DNA from: Tenacibaculum sp. MAR_2009_124 | GTDB taxonomy: Bacteria; Bacteroidota; Bacteroidia; Flavobacteriales; Flavobacteriaceae | Reading direction: 5' to 3' | Assembly: GCF_900105455.1 (NCBI RefSeq) | Contig: NZ_FNSF01000001.1 | Coordinates: 625,001-689,000 of the forward strand | Length of the DNA: 64,000 bases | Part shown: in pieces, positions 1-8,343 of the stretch | Numbering within the stretch: position 1 is the stretch's first letter | Layout of the letters: each line of letters opens with the position of its first letter | Notes under the pieces: generated by a model | Database searches by the model: none | The model's input: the letters and a program-made list of their open reading frames with translations, nothing else | What the model was told of the DNA's origin: nothing | Made by a program: the position numbers and the translations under genes

Positions 1-90
1 TCGTATACGTTCCTTGTTTTTTTCAAAGTTACCTAAAAACTCTTCAATTTTTTCAGGATGAAAACTCAATTTTACAATTCTAACAAACAT
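1..90 (-). CDS. ABM/quinol monooxygenase-like protein, N-terminal part (cut by window edge)
   Basis: Thirty codons read leftward from an ATG at 88-90 and run off the window. The visible start, MFVRIVKLSF followed by an acidic and lysine-rich helix, resembles the small antibiotic-biosynthesis-monooxygenase fold proteins that flavobacteria often carry beside the SAM hydroxide adenosyltransferase gene. Only about a third of a usual 95-100 residue protein is present, so no catalytic residues can be judged. It starts 5 bases after the stop of the gene at 96-959 and is probably co-transcribed with it. The assignment rests on the start sequence and on context. Confidence 0.6.
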   Translation of the reverse strand, partial: MFVRIVKLSFHPEKIEEFLGNFEKNKERIR

Positions 91-95
91 ACTTA

Positions 96-959
96 TTAAT
101 TTACAGGAATAAACTCAGGTTTAACAATATCTTCAAATTCAATAATAATGGTGTCTCTATATTTTAAACCTAGTAGGGTAGAAGCTCCACCCACGGTTTC
201 CAAGTTACTTTTATAAATCGCAATTTCTAAGAAACCGGCTGAGTTAAAAATGGCTAATTTTTCGCCGTCATATTGTCGCTTTTCTTCGGGTATATTATAA
301 TCTACAATACCATTGTAACTTTTAAAAACCTCGGTAAATTTGTAACGACCAGCCGTTATGGTAAAACTTCTGCCTTTTCCAATTGATGTAAAAAGCTTCT
401 GGTTAATATTCGTAATAATATTACCGTAGTTGTCAATATAAATAACTCCTCCTTTTATAATGGTTTTCGCTTGATTTGTTTTCGGTTGAATTTCAACAAG
501 TGTTTTCAATTCCTGAATTTCCTTTCCGATTACATTTAAACTACCACCACGAGCAATATGTGAGGCCGCTTTTACAAAAACATCCAATACGGGGAAACTC
601 GAATTTATGTGATTATGAATATTAATTTCAACAATTTTTGTTGGATTTACTTCTGAAGCAATCATAGAAATTAATCCATTATCTGGACAAATAAAATATT
701 GATTATCTAACTCAATGGCTAAATGTTTATTTTCCTTACTTAATTCCGAATCCACACCCACAATATGAATGGTGCCTTCGGGAAAACTTTTATAAGCATT
801 TCGTAAAATATATGCCGTTTCAGTTATGTTAAACGGAGATATTTGATGTGTAATATCAATGACGTTTGCATCAGGTAATTCCGAAAAAATAGCTCCCTTT
901 ACTGCACCTACGAAGTGATCTTTAATTCCAAAATCAGTGGTTAAAGTTATGATGGGCAT
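96..959 (-). CDS. SAM hydroxide adenosyltransferase (DUF62 / chlorinase-fluorinase family)
   Basis: This 287-residue protein belongs to the DUF62 family, whose common members hydrolyse S-adenosylmethionine to adenosine and methionine; a few relatives are halogenases. The N-terminus carries the family motif TLTTDFGIKDHFVGAVKG, in which the Asp residues bind the ribose, and the PDNGLIS segment near residue 92 is also typical. The length fits the two-domain family. The ATG at 957-959 lies 119 bp from the divergent phoH gene, so the interval must hold both promoters. The hydrolase function is inferred because the loop insertion seen in fluorinases was not recognised. Confidence 0.88.
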   Translation of the reverse strand: MPIITLTTDFGIKDHFVGAVKGAIFSELPDANVIDITHQISPFNITETAYILRNAYKSFPEGTIHIVGVDSELSKENKHLAIELDNQYFICPDNGLISMIASEVNPTKIVEINIHNHINSSFPVLDVFVKAASHIARGGSLNVIGKEIQELKTLVEIQPKTNQAKTIIKGGVIYIDNYGNIITNINQKLFTSIGKGRSFTITAGRYKFTEVFKSYNGIVDYNIPEEKRQYDGEKLAIFNSAGFLEIAIYKSNLETVGGASTLLGLKYRDTIIIEFEDIVKPEFIPVN

Positions 960-1042
960 TTAATTAGGTGCTTGTTAATTATTTTGTGAAAAATTATGTT
1001 GAAATTTAGAACAAAACTACGCAATTCATTAAAAATAATCGT

Positions 1043-1050
1043 TACATTTA
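1043..1050 (+). promoter_or_regulatory. Possible -7 element of the phoH promoter
   Basis: TACATTTA is one base away from the Bacteroidota -7 consensus TAnnTTTG and lies 29 bp before the phoH start. No clear TTG at -33 was seen, so this is a weak call. Confidence 0.35.
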
Positions 1051-1078
1051 GGAAGAATAATATTAAAACTTATCACAT

Positions 1079-2032
1079 TTGAACGAACGCATTATTGAAT
1101 TAACGGAAATCAATCCAAATGATTTTTTTGGTGCTCAAAACAGTACTATTGCTCAATTAAAAACGTACTTTCCAAAAATAAAAATTGTTGCCAGAGGAAA
1201 TAAACTTAGAATTTACGGAGAAGCTGAAATACTAGATGAATTTGAAAAGCGGTTAAACATGCTTATTAAGTATTTTAATCGTTATAATCGATTGGATGAG
1301 AATAGTATTGATAGAATTTTAACTTCTACAGGAAAGGAAGAAGAAATAAGAAAGTCGGGGAATAATAATGATGTTCTTGTTCATGGTGTAAGTGGAAAAT
1401 TGATAAAACCAGAAACAGAAAACCAGCGAAAAATGGTTTCGTTGATGGGGCAAAATGATATGTTGTTTGCAGTTGGACCAGCGGGTACAGGAAAAACCTA
1501 TACTGCTGTTGCCTTGGCGGTAAAGGCACTGAAGGAAAAAGAGGTGCGAAGAATTATTTTAACAAGACCTGCTGTTGAATCTGGTGAAAATTTAGGTTTT
1601 TTACCAGGAGACTTAAAGGAAAAGCTTGATCCGTATATGCAGCCTTTGTACGATGCCTTAAGAGATATGATTGCTCATGAAAAGTTACAGGCATATATTG
1701 AAAATGGAACTATCCAAATAGCCCCATTGGCTTTTATGAGAGGACGTACTTTGGATAATGCTTTTGTAATTTTAGATGAGGCTCAAAATACTACTCATGC
1801 GCAAATGAAAATGTTTTTAACGCGTATGGGAAGGCACGCAAAGTTTATTATTACAGGAGATCCAGGTCAGATAGATTTACCTAGAAAACAAGTTTCAGGA
1901 CTAAAGGAATCGTTACTTGCTTTAAAAGATATTGAAGGAATTGGTCAGGTGTATTTAGATGATAAAGATGTAATTCGTCATCGATTAGTTAGAAGAATAA
2001 TTTCGGCTTATAAAAGTATAGAAACAGAATAA
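1079..2032 (+). CDS. phoH: PhoH family ATPase
   Basis: This 317-residue protein has the PhoH-like P-loop ATPase domain. Walker A is GPAGTGKT at residues 133-140 and Walker B is the VILDEAQN segment near residue 230; the GDPGQIDLPR segment near 262 is also typical of the family. The N-terminal 100 residues carry the RNA-binding-like region of bacterial PhoH. The start is TTG; the sequence MNERIIELTE is where flavobacterial homologues begin and there is no nearby in-frame ATG. The cellular role is probably in RNA metabolism and remains unclear for the family. It is divergent from the SAM hydrolase gene and is followed by a terminator-like hairpin. Confidence 0.93.
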   Translation: MNERIIELTEINPNDFFGAQNSTIAQLKTYFPKIKIVARGNKLRIYGEAEILDEFEKRLNMLIKYFNRYNRLDENSIDRILTSTGKEEEIRKSGNNNDVLVHGVSGKLIKPETENQRKMVSLMGQNDMLFAVGPAGTGKTYTAVALAVKALKEKEVRRIILTRPAVESGENLGFLPGDLKEKLDPYMQPLYDALRDMIAHEKLQAYIENGTIQIAPLAFMRGRTLDNAFVILDEAQNTTHAQMKMFLTRMGRHAKFIITGDPGQIDLPRKQVSGLKESLLALKDIEGIGQVYLDDKDVIRHRLVRRIISAYKSIETE

Positions 2033-2053
2033 AATCAACATTTATAATAATGA

Positions 2054-2090
2054 TAGCCTATTTATTTAAATGAATGGGCTTTTGTTTTTT
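2054..2090 (+). terminator. Terminator-like hairpin after phoH
   Basis: AGCCTATT pairs imperfectly with AATGGGCT around a short AT loop and is followed by the T-rich stretch 2081-2090. It lies 21 bp after the phoH stop. Confidence 0.55.
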
Positions 2091-2460
2091 ATGAGTCTAA
2101 TATTAGTTATGTTTTGAAATTATTCTAAAAGTAAAATGATAATTTTTTATAACGAAGCAAAGCAGTAAAAGAGCTTGTTTTATTGGGTAATTTTGAAAGG
2201 TAAATTTCATAAAATCTAGGCTTTCCTATTTAAATCTATTGATTTTAGTTTTTTATGGTAGGTGTCAATCCTTGAATGAGCAGTTCCATCTATCAGTAAA
2301 ATAATAGCTTTCAAGGCAATTGTTGTGATGCTAATTGCTCGCCAAGTGGGCGTGCTGACAAATATGATTAATAGAGCGGTAAAAATAGTATTAATGATAA
2401 TAGGAATTGCTTTAAAAACAATGAAGGACTTATACCTTTTTTTTGAACGCGTTTAGCAAA
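2091..2460. other. Intergenic stretch with a decayed minus-strand reading frame
   Basis: There is no convincing gene here. On the minus strand a frame stays open from about 2450 to a stop at 2216-2218 (about 75 codons) with two hydrophobic stretches, but it has no ATG, GTG or TTG near its beginning. It looks like the remnant of a small two-helix membrane protein at the edge of the accessory island, in the same orientation as the cargo genes. Confidence 0.35.
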
Positions 2461-2985
2461 TTATCTGAAGGTTCTTTCTAGTTTTAATTTCATCATAATA
2501 TCAGTCTGTTCATCATTTCCTAGTGTGAAAATGTGTTTATCGAAGGTTACAAACCCATTTTTTTCATAAAATCTGATAGCCCTTGGGTTCTTCTCCCAAA
2601 CACCTAACCAAATATACTCTACTCTTTTTTCCTCAGCCAATTCAAACGCTTTTTCATACAATAATTGACCAACCTGTTTCCCATGAAACTCTTGCAGCAC
2701 ATAAATTCGTTCAATTTCAAGAGCATTTTTGTCTTTTATTTCCGTTTGTGATTGTTGGAAATTAATTTTTAAATACCCAATAATATTTCCATTAAGTTGT
2801 GCAAAGTAAAACTGAGTATTAGGGGTAGAAACTTCTTCTTTTAGTTTTTCCGTTGAAAATGCATTTTTCAAGTACTCTTTCATATTCTCTTCGCTATTGT
2901 CTGAAGCAAAAGTCTCGAAAAAAGTACGTTTTCCAATTTCCTTTAGTTTTTCAATATCCCGAATATTTACTTTTTTGATTTTCAA
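2461..2985 (-). CDS. GNAT family N-acetyltransferase
   Basis: The 174-residue protein has the GNAT fold: strand beta-4 around IERIYVLQEFHGKQVGQLLY (residues 91-110) contains the acetyl-CoA pyrophosphate loop in the degenerate form Q-x-x-G-x, and NPRAIRFYEKNGF near 140 is the classical motif B. The substrate is unknown. The start is TTG at 2983-2985; no ATG lies nearby in frame. It is the last cargo gene of the minus-strand island, next to core gene phoH. The 298 bp upstream hold GCTAAGC-type fragments like those in the attC-like repeats, but no clean site could be drawn. Confidence 0.85.
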   Translation of the reverse strand: MKIKKVNIRDIEKLKEIGKRTFFETFASDNSEENMKEYLKNAFSTEKLKEEVSTPNTQFYFAQLNGNIIGYLKINFQQSQTEIKDKNALEIERIYVLQEFHGKQVGQLLYEKAFELAEEKRVEYIWLGVWEKNPRAIRFYEKNGFVTFDKHIFTLGNDEQTDIMMKLKLERTFR

Positions 2986-3283
2986 TGAGATAAGCTAAGT
3001 TCTTTACGTTCTAGTTAAATTTTGTACTACGATTAGCTGTAAAATTAGAAAATAAAAAATTAATGATAAGTTTTTGCTTAGCATCACCGTTTAATATAAG
3101 AATAGTTAGGGATTAAAATACACTTGTTTTTCTTTTTAATACTTAGCTAAGTTTACAATTTTTCAGTTGGCTTTCCTTTCATTTATTGGTCAAATTGAAA
3201 TTTGTTGGATTTAGTAAAATAGACTGAGTCTTGGGTTAAATATCTTAATATGTGTTGATTATGTGTGGTGGTGTGCCATTTCT

Positions 3284-3696
3284 TTATGCTAATCCTACAA
3301 TAATTAAAAAAATCAATAGTATCGTTGAGATTGCACTTCCAATAATATTAAAAATGGATATTTGCGACGTAATTTCTTTTTTCTTAATACAAATGTAAAA
3401 CCCTATTATTGTAAATATTATAGCTATTATAACTCCTCCCCATTCAAAGAAAAATGGTAATGAATAGGAAGTAGCTAGCAAAAGAATTGTTCCTGACCAA
3501 ACTCCACCTTGAATAGTCTTTTCATATTTGTCAAAATTCAATAGAGAAAAGGTCGAAACAATAGCAAATGGTAAAAAAAGAAGCCCCGTAAATAGAATAG
3601 CATCATTCCGCCTTCATTAAAAGCCCAAGTCGAAATTATGGTCATTGTAACAATGATCAAGATTATTTGGTAATAGCTTAAATATTTGTTTGTCAT
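3284..3696 (-). pseudogene. Small membrane protein split by a frameshift
   Basis: The 3' part is an intact 85-codon frame starting with MNFDKYEKTI at 3541, with three hydrophobic helices. Upstream, an ATG at 3694-3696 opens another frame (MTNKYLSYYQ...) that encodes one helix and about 32 codons up to a GGAATGATG stretch near 3600. If the frame is then shifted, the protein continues through another helix (LFTGLLFLPFAIVSTFSLL) straight into the MNFDKYEK part. This fits an original four- to five-helix protein of about 137 residues carrying an indel near 3590-3600. The family is not recognised. The 85-codon frame could still be made as a shorter protein. Confidence 0.55.
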
Positions 3697-3786
3697 TTTT
3701 TAAGATGTTGCAACCTTTGATAAATCCGAATTAGGCTAGTAGTGGCATTGAATTATACAATGAGCAAGGTACTGGTTTTTATATTC

Positions 3787-4488
3787 TTAATTTCCGAAGA
3801 TTTTGTTCCAAAATGATTTTTTCGGAATTAGATTTTTTCTGTTTAACTCCAACATTTCTTTACCGTTGGCTTCTATTAATAAATCTAAAAATTTATTATA
3901 TCCATTCTCTATTTTGAACTCCAATTCTTCTTTATATAAAGGAAAAACATTGTAAATATTTATTCTTCTACCATCTTTATTTATTTGCGTAAATTTTTCA
4001 TCGAAAGTTACAGAGGGAAGTATTAGAGCTCCAACAAATTCGGTATCGTCTCCATAAGTTGATAAATTTTCTTCCGCTTGAATTGAATGTCCAATTTCTA
4101 GCCAAGTATTATAATAATGCGGAAATCTGGCTGTTCTTTTTAGGATAGTTATAATCCAATCATTTTTGTTTTCACCAGAGTAAACATCTTCAAAATTAAT
4201 ACTTTTTGGGATTAACATCATTAGTTCGGCAAATTCTAATTTAGAAGAATTTTCAGCATGTTCAGAGACTTTCATTTTTAAAGTACTCATTCCAGAAGTC
4301 AGTAGAATATTGAACGATGCATTTTCTGGTTTTATGAAATAAACATCTAGGTGTATATCCAATATTCCAATTTCGTGAAATACACTTACCAAACTTTCAT
4401 CAAAAAAATCATCTAAATGTTCAGCAATCCATTCCGTGTGTTCATGGTAATGCTCTTGATTTGAGAACGGGTTTTCGTATTGCGCCAT
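3787..4488 (-). CDS. Suppressor-of-fused (SUFU) domain protein
   Basis: The 233-residue protein resembles bacterial SUFU-domain proteins. The hallmarks seen are the FAELMMLIPKS segment near residue 87, then ILKRTARFPHYYNTWLEIGH near 114-133, and the TEFVGALILPS strand near 148. In bacteria this domain is best known as an immunity protein for polymorphic toxins. No toxin gene lies beside it; it stands alone as a cargo gene in the minus-strand island. The box on its start side (4505-4516) and the sequence after its stop share only a GGTAC core, so its cassette ends are poorly preserved. The start ATG at 4486-4488 has no competitor. Confidence 0.82.
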   Translation of the reverse strand: MAQYENPFSNQEHYHEHTEWIAEHLDDFFDESLVSVFHEIGILDIHLDVYFIKPENASFNILLTSGMSTLKMKVSEHAENSSKLEFAELMMLIPKSINFEDVYSGENKNDWIITILKRTARFPHYYNTWLEIGHSIQAEENLSTYGDDTEFVGALILPSVTFDEKFTQINKDGRRINIYNVFPLYKEELEFKIENGYNKFLDLLIEANGKEMLELNRKNLIPKKSFWNKIFGN

Positions 4489-4616
4489 TTGTTGTTTTTA
4501 GATTGTACCTATTTTTTCGTGTGTAATTAGTTACGACTTTTTAACCAAATGTAACCAAAAATTATTGGTTGTTTTTTTGTAAACAATTTCAAAAATAGAA
4601 TGGAATAAACAATCAA

Positions 4617-5162
4617 TTATTTTTCTTCAACTTTATGTCCTAGTTCAATAAAAAGTTCACGCATTAGATTATATGCTTCGGTATCTGCATTTATGTAATG
4701 GAACATTTTTGTTTCCATATACTCACAGCTTAAACATATGTTCAAAGTTGATACTATTTTGTCGTCGGAATTATAGAATACGATTGCGTCGCGATAAACT
4801 GGAGCACACATCCAATTTGGAACTTCTTTAATCGGAGTATTCAATATTGATTTCAGCTTTTCAGTTATGATAGTATAGATTTTATAGGTCCCTGTTTTTT
4901 CGGCTGAAGGATGAAACATTCCTTCTGAATTAACCACGTACTGAGTAACTCCATAGAGTTTGTTTAATTTTTCAAGTCTCAGTATATCTAATTCAGATAA
5001 TTTTTTTTTCTTTTTTAATAATTGAAATTCTTTATACTCAGGGTCGTGTACAATTCTCCCATCATATTTGCCCCCTCTCAATAAAGAATAAGTCTCGAAG
5101 TAATCGAATTCAAGATTATTTATATACTCTATTGAAGATGTATAAGTAGTTTTGACTTTCAT
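4617..5162 (-). CDS. Unknown cargo protein, 181 residues
   Basis: I do not recognise this protein. It has no signal peptide and no membrane segment. It has a charged Lys-rich run near residues 49-55, a WMCAP segment near 118 and a CLSCEY segment near 143; three Cys residues in these places could bind metal, but the spacing matches no known finger. It is flanked by a clear inverted pair of boxes: ATAAACAA at 4605-4612 next to the stop and TTGTTTAT at 5168-5175 next to the start. The pair defines the gene as a single cassette of the island. Solitary unknown genes in such arrays are often immunity-like, but nothing shows that here. Confidence 0.75.
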   Translation of the reverse strand: MKVKTTYTSSIEYINNLEFDYFETYSLLRGGKYDGRIVHDPEYKEFQLLKKKKKLSELDILRLEKLNKLYGVTQYVVNSEGMFHPSAEKTGTYKIYTIITEKLKSILNTPIKEVPNWMCAPVYRDAIVFYNSDDKIVSTLNICLSCEYMETKMFHYINADTEAYNLMRELFIELGHKVEEK

Positions 5163-5236
5163 AATGCTTGTTTATAACGTTTGTTAGCCAAGCTACGTTT
5201 TAATGGCATATATGGTGTATGCTGTTTTGGTGAGTC
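5163..5236. repeat. attC-like cassette site 1 (between HAD and 181-aa genes)
   Basis: Read in cargo-gene direction, the site follows the HAD stop and ends GGCTAACAAACG / TTATAAACAA just before the next start codon. The CG-TT junction at 5178-5179 is followed by the cargo-specific box (5168-5177) whose partner is at 4605-4612. The body AGCTACGTTTTAATG (5191-5205) is shared with the sites at 8344 and 12134. An inner hairpin GCATA/TATGC (5206-5222) forms the tip. Confidence 0.6.
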
Positions 5237-5905
5237 TTAAATAAATTCTTTTAACTCGTTGAATTCACTAATAACTTTATTAGCGTTTTCTAAAGTTTGA
5301 TCACTTGACATTGGATTTAAATAACCAAAAACGAAAATTCCAGCTCTGTTCGCTGCTTTTATTCCATTGTCTGAATCTTCAATTATTATACATTGTTCTT
5401 TAGCTGAATTCGCCATGATTGAAGCTTTTTCAAATATTTCAGGATGTGGTTTTGATTCTTTCAAATCGGCGCCACTAATTTTTCCAGCGAAATATTGGTT
5501 TAATTCAAATCGATCAAAAACACGATTAATATTTGGCATGGATGCTGAAGAGGCTAGGATAAGAGTTAGCCCTTTGTCAAAAAAGTATTTGATTATTTCA
5601 TTAACTCCATCTACAAGTTTTAAAGATGGATCGTTATGGAAGTAGTCGATATAATATTTTCGCTTTTTTAAAACCAATTCATTTGGGTCGAGGTTTAAGT
5701 TAAAATGAGTAACTAATTTTTGAAAAACATTTAGAGTTGACGACCCAGTAATAGTTTTGTACAATTCTTCAGATACTTCTAAACCTAATGAGGTGAATGT
5801 TTCGTAATAGGCTTTTTTGTGAATGTATTCAGAATCTATAATGACTCCATCCATGTCAAATATTACACATTTTATGTTCTTTAATGCCTCGGTTTTTAAT
5901 TGCAT
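5237..5905 (-). CDS. HAD family hydrolase (beta-phosphoglucomutase-like)
   Basis: The 222-residue protein has the haloacid dehalogenase motifs in order: motif I DMDGVIIDSE (residues 17-26) with both catalytic Asp residues, motif II at the ILASSAS stretch near 117-123, the Lys of motif III in ESKPHPEIF near 150, and motif IV EDSDNGIKAA near 177. The helical cap inserted after motif I is that of the phosphatase/phosphoglucomutase subfamily. It should act on a small phosphorylated metabolite in the cytosol; the substrate is not known. It is one cassette of the island. Its start-side box at 5937-5946 has no good partner after its stop. Confidence 0.87.
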   Translation of the reverse strand: MQLKTEALKNIKCVIFDMDGVIIDSEYIHKKAYYETFTSLGLEVSEELYKTITGSSTLNVFQKLVTHFNLNLDPNELVLKKRKYYIDYFHNDPSLKLVDGVNEIIKYFFDKGLTLILASSASMPNINRVFDRFELNQYFAGKISGADLKESKPHPEIFEKASIMANSAKEQCIIIEDSDNGIKAANRAGIFVFGYLNPMSSDQTLENANKVISEFNELKEFI

Positions 5906-6078
5906 AAGTGTATTTAATTAGTGTTTTGATCTTGATTGTACACAACGTTTATATATATGAAAAGTGGTAGTTTCATATACAATAAATATCAGTTTAAAAA
6001 CAAAGATAGTAGAAAAGAACAGACTATGAGTTTGCGGTTTTACTGTTATTTTTTAGATACTGTGTTATGTGCAGACTT
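5906..6078. repeat. attC-like cassette site 2 with a long hairpin (between PhzF and HAD genes)
   Basis: The site holds an ACAACGTTTATATA junction at 5943-5956 and a hairpin TATATGAAA...TTTCATATA (about 5953-5979) around GTGGTAG. Next to the PhzF stop lies GTTATGTGCAG (6064-6074), which matches the reverse complement of the box at the sigma-gene start (7571-7581) at 9 of 11 positions. Confidence 0.5.
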
Positions 6079-6960
6079 TTAGGCGTTTATTTGAATATTT
6101 AATTGTTTACTTCGTATACCTTTTCCACCAGCCATTAAATGTTTTATTTCTCCTTTATCGATTAATAAGTTCACGATAATCAAGCTAGGTGAAGGTTCTG
6201 CCATATATTTACCTTGTTGAATTTTAAACCTTTTTTTCTTGATTTTTAAAATGTCAAATAAATAACAGGCTAGAGGTCCAGCGGCCATTCCCGTTCCTGA
6301 TTCCTCTAATATTCCATAACGAGGGCCAAACATTCTGGTAGTAGCATCATATTCTGTATTTGTAGAAAACACATAGTAGCCAATTAAATCGAACTCATTA
6401 CTAAGGTCACTTATTAAATCAAAATTTGGAATTATATTCTCTAAAATTTCATTGCTTTTAACAGGAACGAGTATAAATGAATTTCCTGTATTTACTAATT
6501 TAATTGGTGCATTTGGAATCAAGTCGGTTTTCTTTAATCCTAATGATTTTAGAATCACACTTTCTTTACGACTTATATCAGTATATTTTGGGGCCAATTG
6601 CTCCATAAAAGCTACATCTCCGATTATTTCTATTTTTCGAGTCCCATCTATAGTTTCTTTTGATGAACTATCTTTTTTTAGTGCGCCTATTTGTTTTAAA
6701 TAAGAAAATGTAGCTACCGTTGCATGTCCACAATGTGCTATTTGCTTATTTGGAGTGAAGAAATCTAATTTAAAATCTGCTGTTTTAGATTTTGAAACAA
6801 AAGCAGTTTCTGATAAACCTACTTTTTTAGAAATATCAAGTTTATTTTTATCAGATAATCCATCTGCATTTAAAACTACACCTGCCGGATTACCACCTTT
6901 ACCGTTTTCTGCAAAAGCGTTAAGAATTTGTACGTTAATTGTTTTTTTTGAACTGTCCAT
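6079..6960 (-). CDS. PhzF family isomerase-like protein
   Basis: The 293-residue protein belongs to the PhzF/diaminopimelate-epimerase-like fold. The N-terminal segment NAFAENGKGGNPAGVVL (residues 14-30), SETAFVS with the catalytic Glu near 50, the CGHATVAT loop near 77 and the EESGTGMAAGPLACY segment near 219 are all present. Phenazine enzyme PhzF isomerises dihydro-hydroxyanthranilate, but most bacterial members have unknown substrates and no other phenazine gene is seen here. It is 61 bp downstream of the SigZ-like gene. The flanking boxes enclose both genes, so the pair seems to move as one unit and the sigma factor may control the enzyme. Confidence 0.86.
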   Translation of the reverse strand: MDSSKKTINVQILNAFAENGKGGNPAGVVLNADGLSDKNKLDISKKVGLSETAFVSKSKTADFKLDFFTPNKQIAHCGHATVATFSYLKQIGALKKDSSSKETIDGTRKIEIIGDVAFMEQLAPKYTDISRKESVILKSLGLKKTDLIPNAPIKLVNTGNSFILVPVKSNEILENIIPNFDLISDLSNEFDLIGYYVFSTNTEYDATTRMFGPRYGILEESGTGMAAGPLACYLFDILKIKKKRFKIQQGKYMAEPSPSLIIVNLLIDKGEIKHLMAGGKGIRSKQLNIQINA

Positions 6961-7021
6961 TTTTATTTTTTATATGTTATATAAGATGGACGCTATTAGT
7001 TAGAAAAAGACGTAGTAAATT

Positions 7022-7576
7022 TTAATTATTTTCAAAATCTATTAATTTACCCGTGCTATCAGATTCTACATTTGGACAATTTAAAATGTTTGATTTTAAA
7101 ATTTCTTTGGCTTTTTGAACTCTTGATTTCGTCCCCGAATATGAGATTTTTAAATGCTCTGCTAATTCTTTTTGCGAATAATTTTTAAAGGAAGTTAAAA
7201 TAATTGCTTCTTTATGTTGAGAAGAAAGATTTTCTATTTTTTGATTGATACAGTTAGTTAAGTTTGAATAATCAAAATTATTAAAGTCGGTTTCTGGAAT
7301 ATCTAATTCATTTATTGATATATCGTTGTTTTTTACGTTTCTAAAATAATCAACAATACTATTCCTTGTAATTTGATAAACCCAAGAAGTAAGTTTAGAT
7401 GTATGTTTTAATTGATGATTTTTAGTTTTAATTTTCAAAAATACCTCTTGATGAATATCTTTTGACGCTTGTTCATCTTTTACTTTTCCCAAAATGAACT
7501 TATAAAGTTCTTCATTTAGGTCAATCCAAATAGTATTAATTTCAGTTTTCACAATTTCGGTTTTTTTAACCTGCAT
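7022..7576 (-). CDS. SigZ-like RNA polymerase sigma factor
   Basis: The 184-residue protein is a group-4 sigma-70 factor. Region 2 runs about 21-80, with the DIHQEVFLKI segment and WVYQITRNSIVDYFR as the -10 recognition helix. Region 4 is about 115-165, with YSQKELAEHLKISYSGTKSR as the helix-turn-helix. The tail LNCPNVESDSTGKLIDFENN is the SigZ-type extension with Cys and G-x-x-x-DF. No anti-sigma gene follows. The start codon (7574-7576) lies inside the box CTGCATACAAC. The gene travels with phzF in one cassette, which is unusual for a transcription factor. A second SigZ-type gene is at 55669-56247. Confidence 0.85.
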   Translation of the reverse strand: MQVKKTEIVKTEINTIWIDLNEELYKFILGKVKDEQASKDIHQEVFLKIKTKNHQLKHTSKLTSWVYQITRNSIVDYFRNVKNNDISINELDIPETDFNNFDYSNLTNCINQKIENLSSQHKEAIILTSFKNYSQKELAEHLKISYSGTKSRVQKAKEILKSNILNCPNVESDSTGKLIDFENN

Positions 7577-7665
7577 ACAACGTTTAATGTAAAATGCGGT
7601 TCAGGTTTTGTGTGTTCTATACAACAATCAGTACAAGAGTGCTTTGGTAAATAATTAAGAGAGGT
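7577..7665. repeat. attC-like cassette site 3 (between 219-aa and sigma genes)
   Basis: In cargo direction the site starts with the stop-side box TGTTGTATA-GAAC (plus 7614-7626) and ends ATTAAACG/TTGTATGCAG at the sigma start. The partner of the first box is TGTTGTATA at 8344-8352 beside the start of the 219-aa gene, a perfect 9-bp inverted match. The body ATGCGGTTCAGGTTTTGT (7594-7611) aligns with the site at 8379-8396. Confidence 0.6.
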
Positions 7666-8325
7666 TTAATTGGTTTTTACCTCAGTTCTTTGTTGTGGTG
7701 TCGTTTTTTTATTCAGTTTTTGTTTCTTATACCAACTTCTTGAGCTACTTTTAAAAAGTAATAGAACTGCATATCCTTGTAAAACGGCTTGTAGTAGTGA
7801 TAAAATTCCGATTATTGGATTTAGTCGAAATGTATCGGTAATAACAAAAGGAAATGCTAAAAGTCCTAATCCGAATAATATAGTAAAAACATCACGAGAC
7901 CATTTTTTTCCTAGATTTATTTGAAAACCAAAAAAGGCTAAAGTTCCACTACTTGTTAAAATTATTAACAAGTTTATTGGGTTTGAAAAATTGTTAATGT
8001 GCGTAAGTAAATTAACAAGTATTGGATTTATTATTCCAAGTGCAGCAGACAAGTAAATTATCTTGGATGAGTTTGAAATTGTGCTTGGCAAATCTAATAG
8101 ACTTTCATTTCTTATTGTAGATTTAATATTTTGATTTCCTAGCTCAATTTGAGATTGAATTTTGCTCTTCGAATTGGTGTTTACATCGTTTGATATTTCT
8201 CTCGATTCTAGTTCATAAATAGCGGTCAATACAGCTTCTTTTTGATAAGAACCTGGGGTTTCGACGATTTCTAGCAATTCAGAATCAGTTTTGGTTTTAA
8301 ATTTATTAGAAAATTTTGTAGTCAT
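7666..8325 (-). CDS. Four-helix membrane protein with cytosolic N-terminal domain
   Basis: The 219-residue protein begins with a soluble stretch in which SELLEIVETPGSYQKEAVLT (residues 15-34) matches a short helical motif common at the N-terminus of Bacteroidota membrane proteins. Four hydrophobic helices follow between about 95 and 195, and the tail is basic. The function is unknown. It forms one cassette: the box TATACAACA at 7618-7626 after the stop and TGTTGTATA at 8344-8352 before the start are perfect inverted partners. The start is ATG at 8323-8325. Confidence 0.75.
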   Translation of the reverse strand: MTTKFSNKFKTKTDSELLEIVETPGSYQKEAVLTAIYELESREISNDVNTNSKSKIQSQIELGNQNIKSTIRNESLLDLPSTISNSSKIIYLSAALGIINPILVNLLTHINNFSNPINLLIILTSSGTLAFFGFQINLGKKWSRDVFTILFGLGLLAFPFVITDTFRLNPIIGILSLLQAVLQGYAVLLLFKSSSRSWYKKQKLNKKTTPQQRTEVKTN

Positions 8326-8343
8326 TGTTCATTGGTCAGTTTA

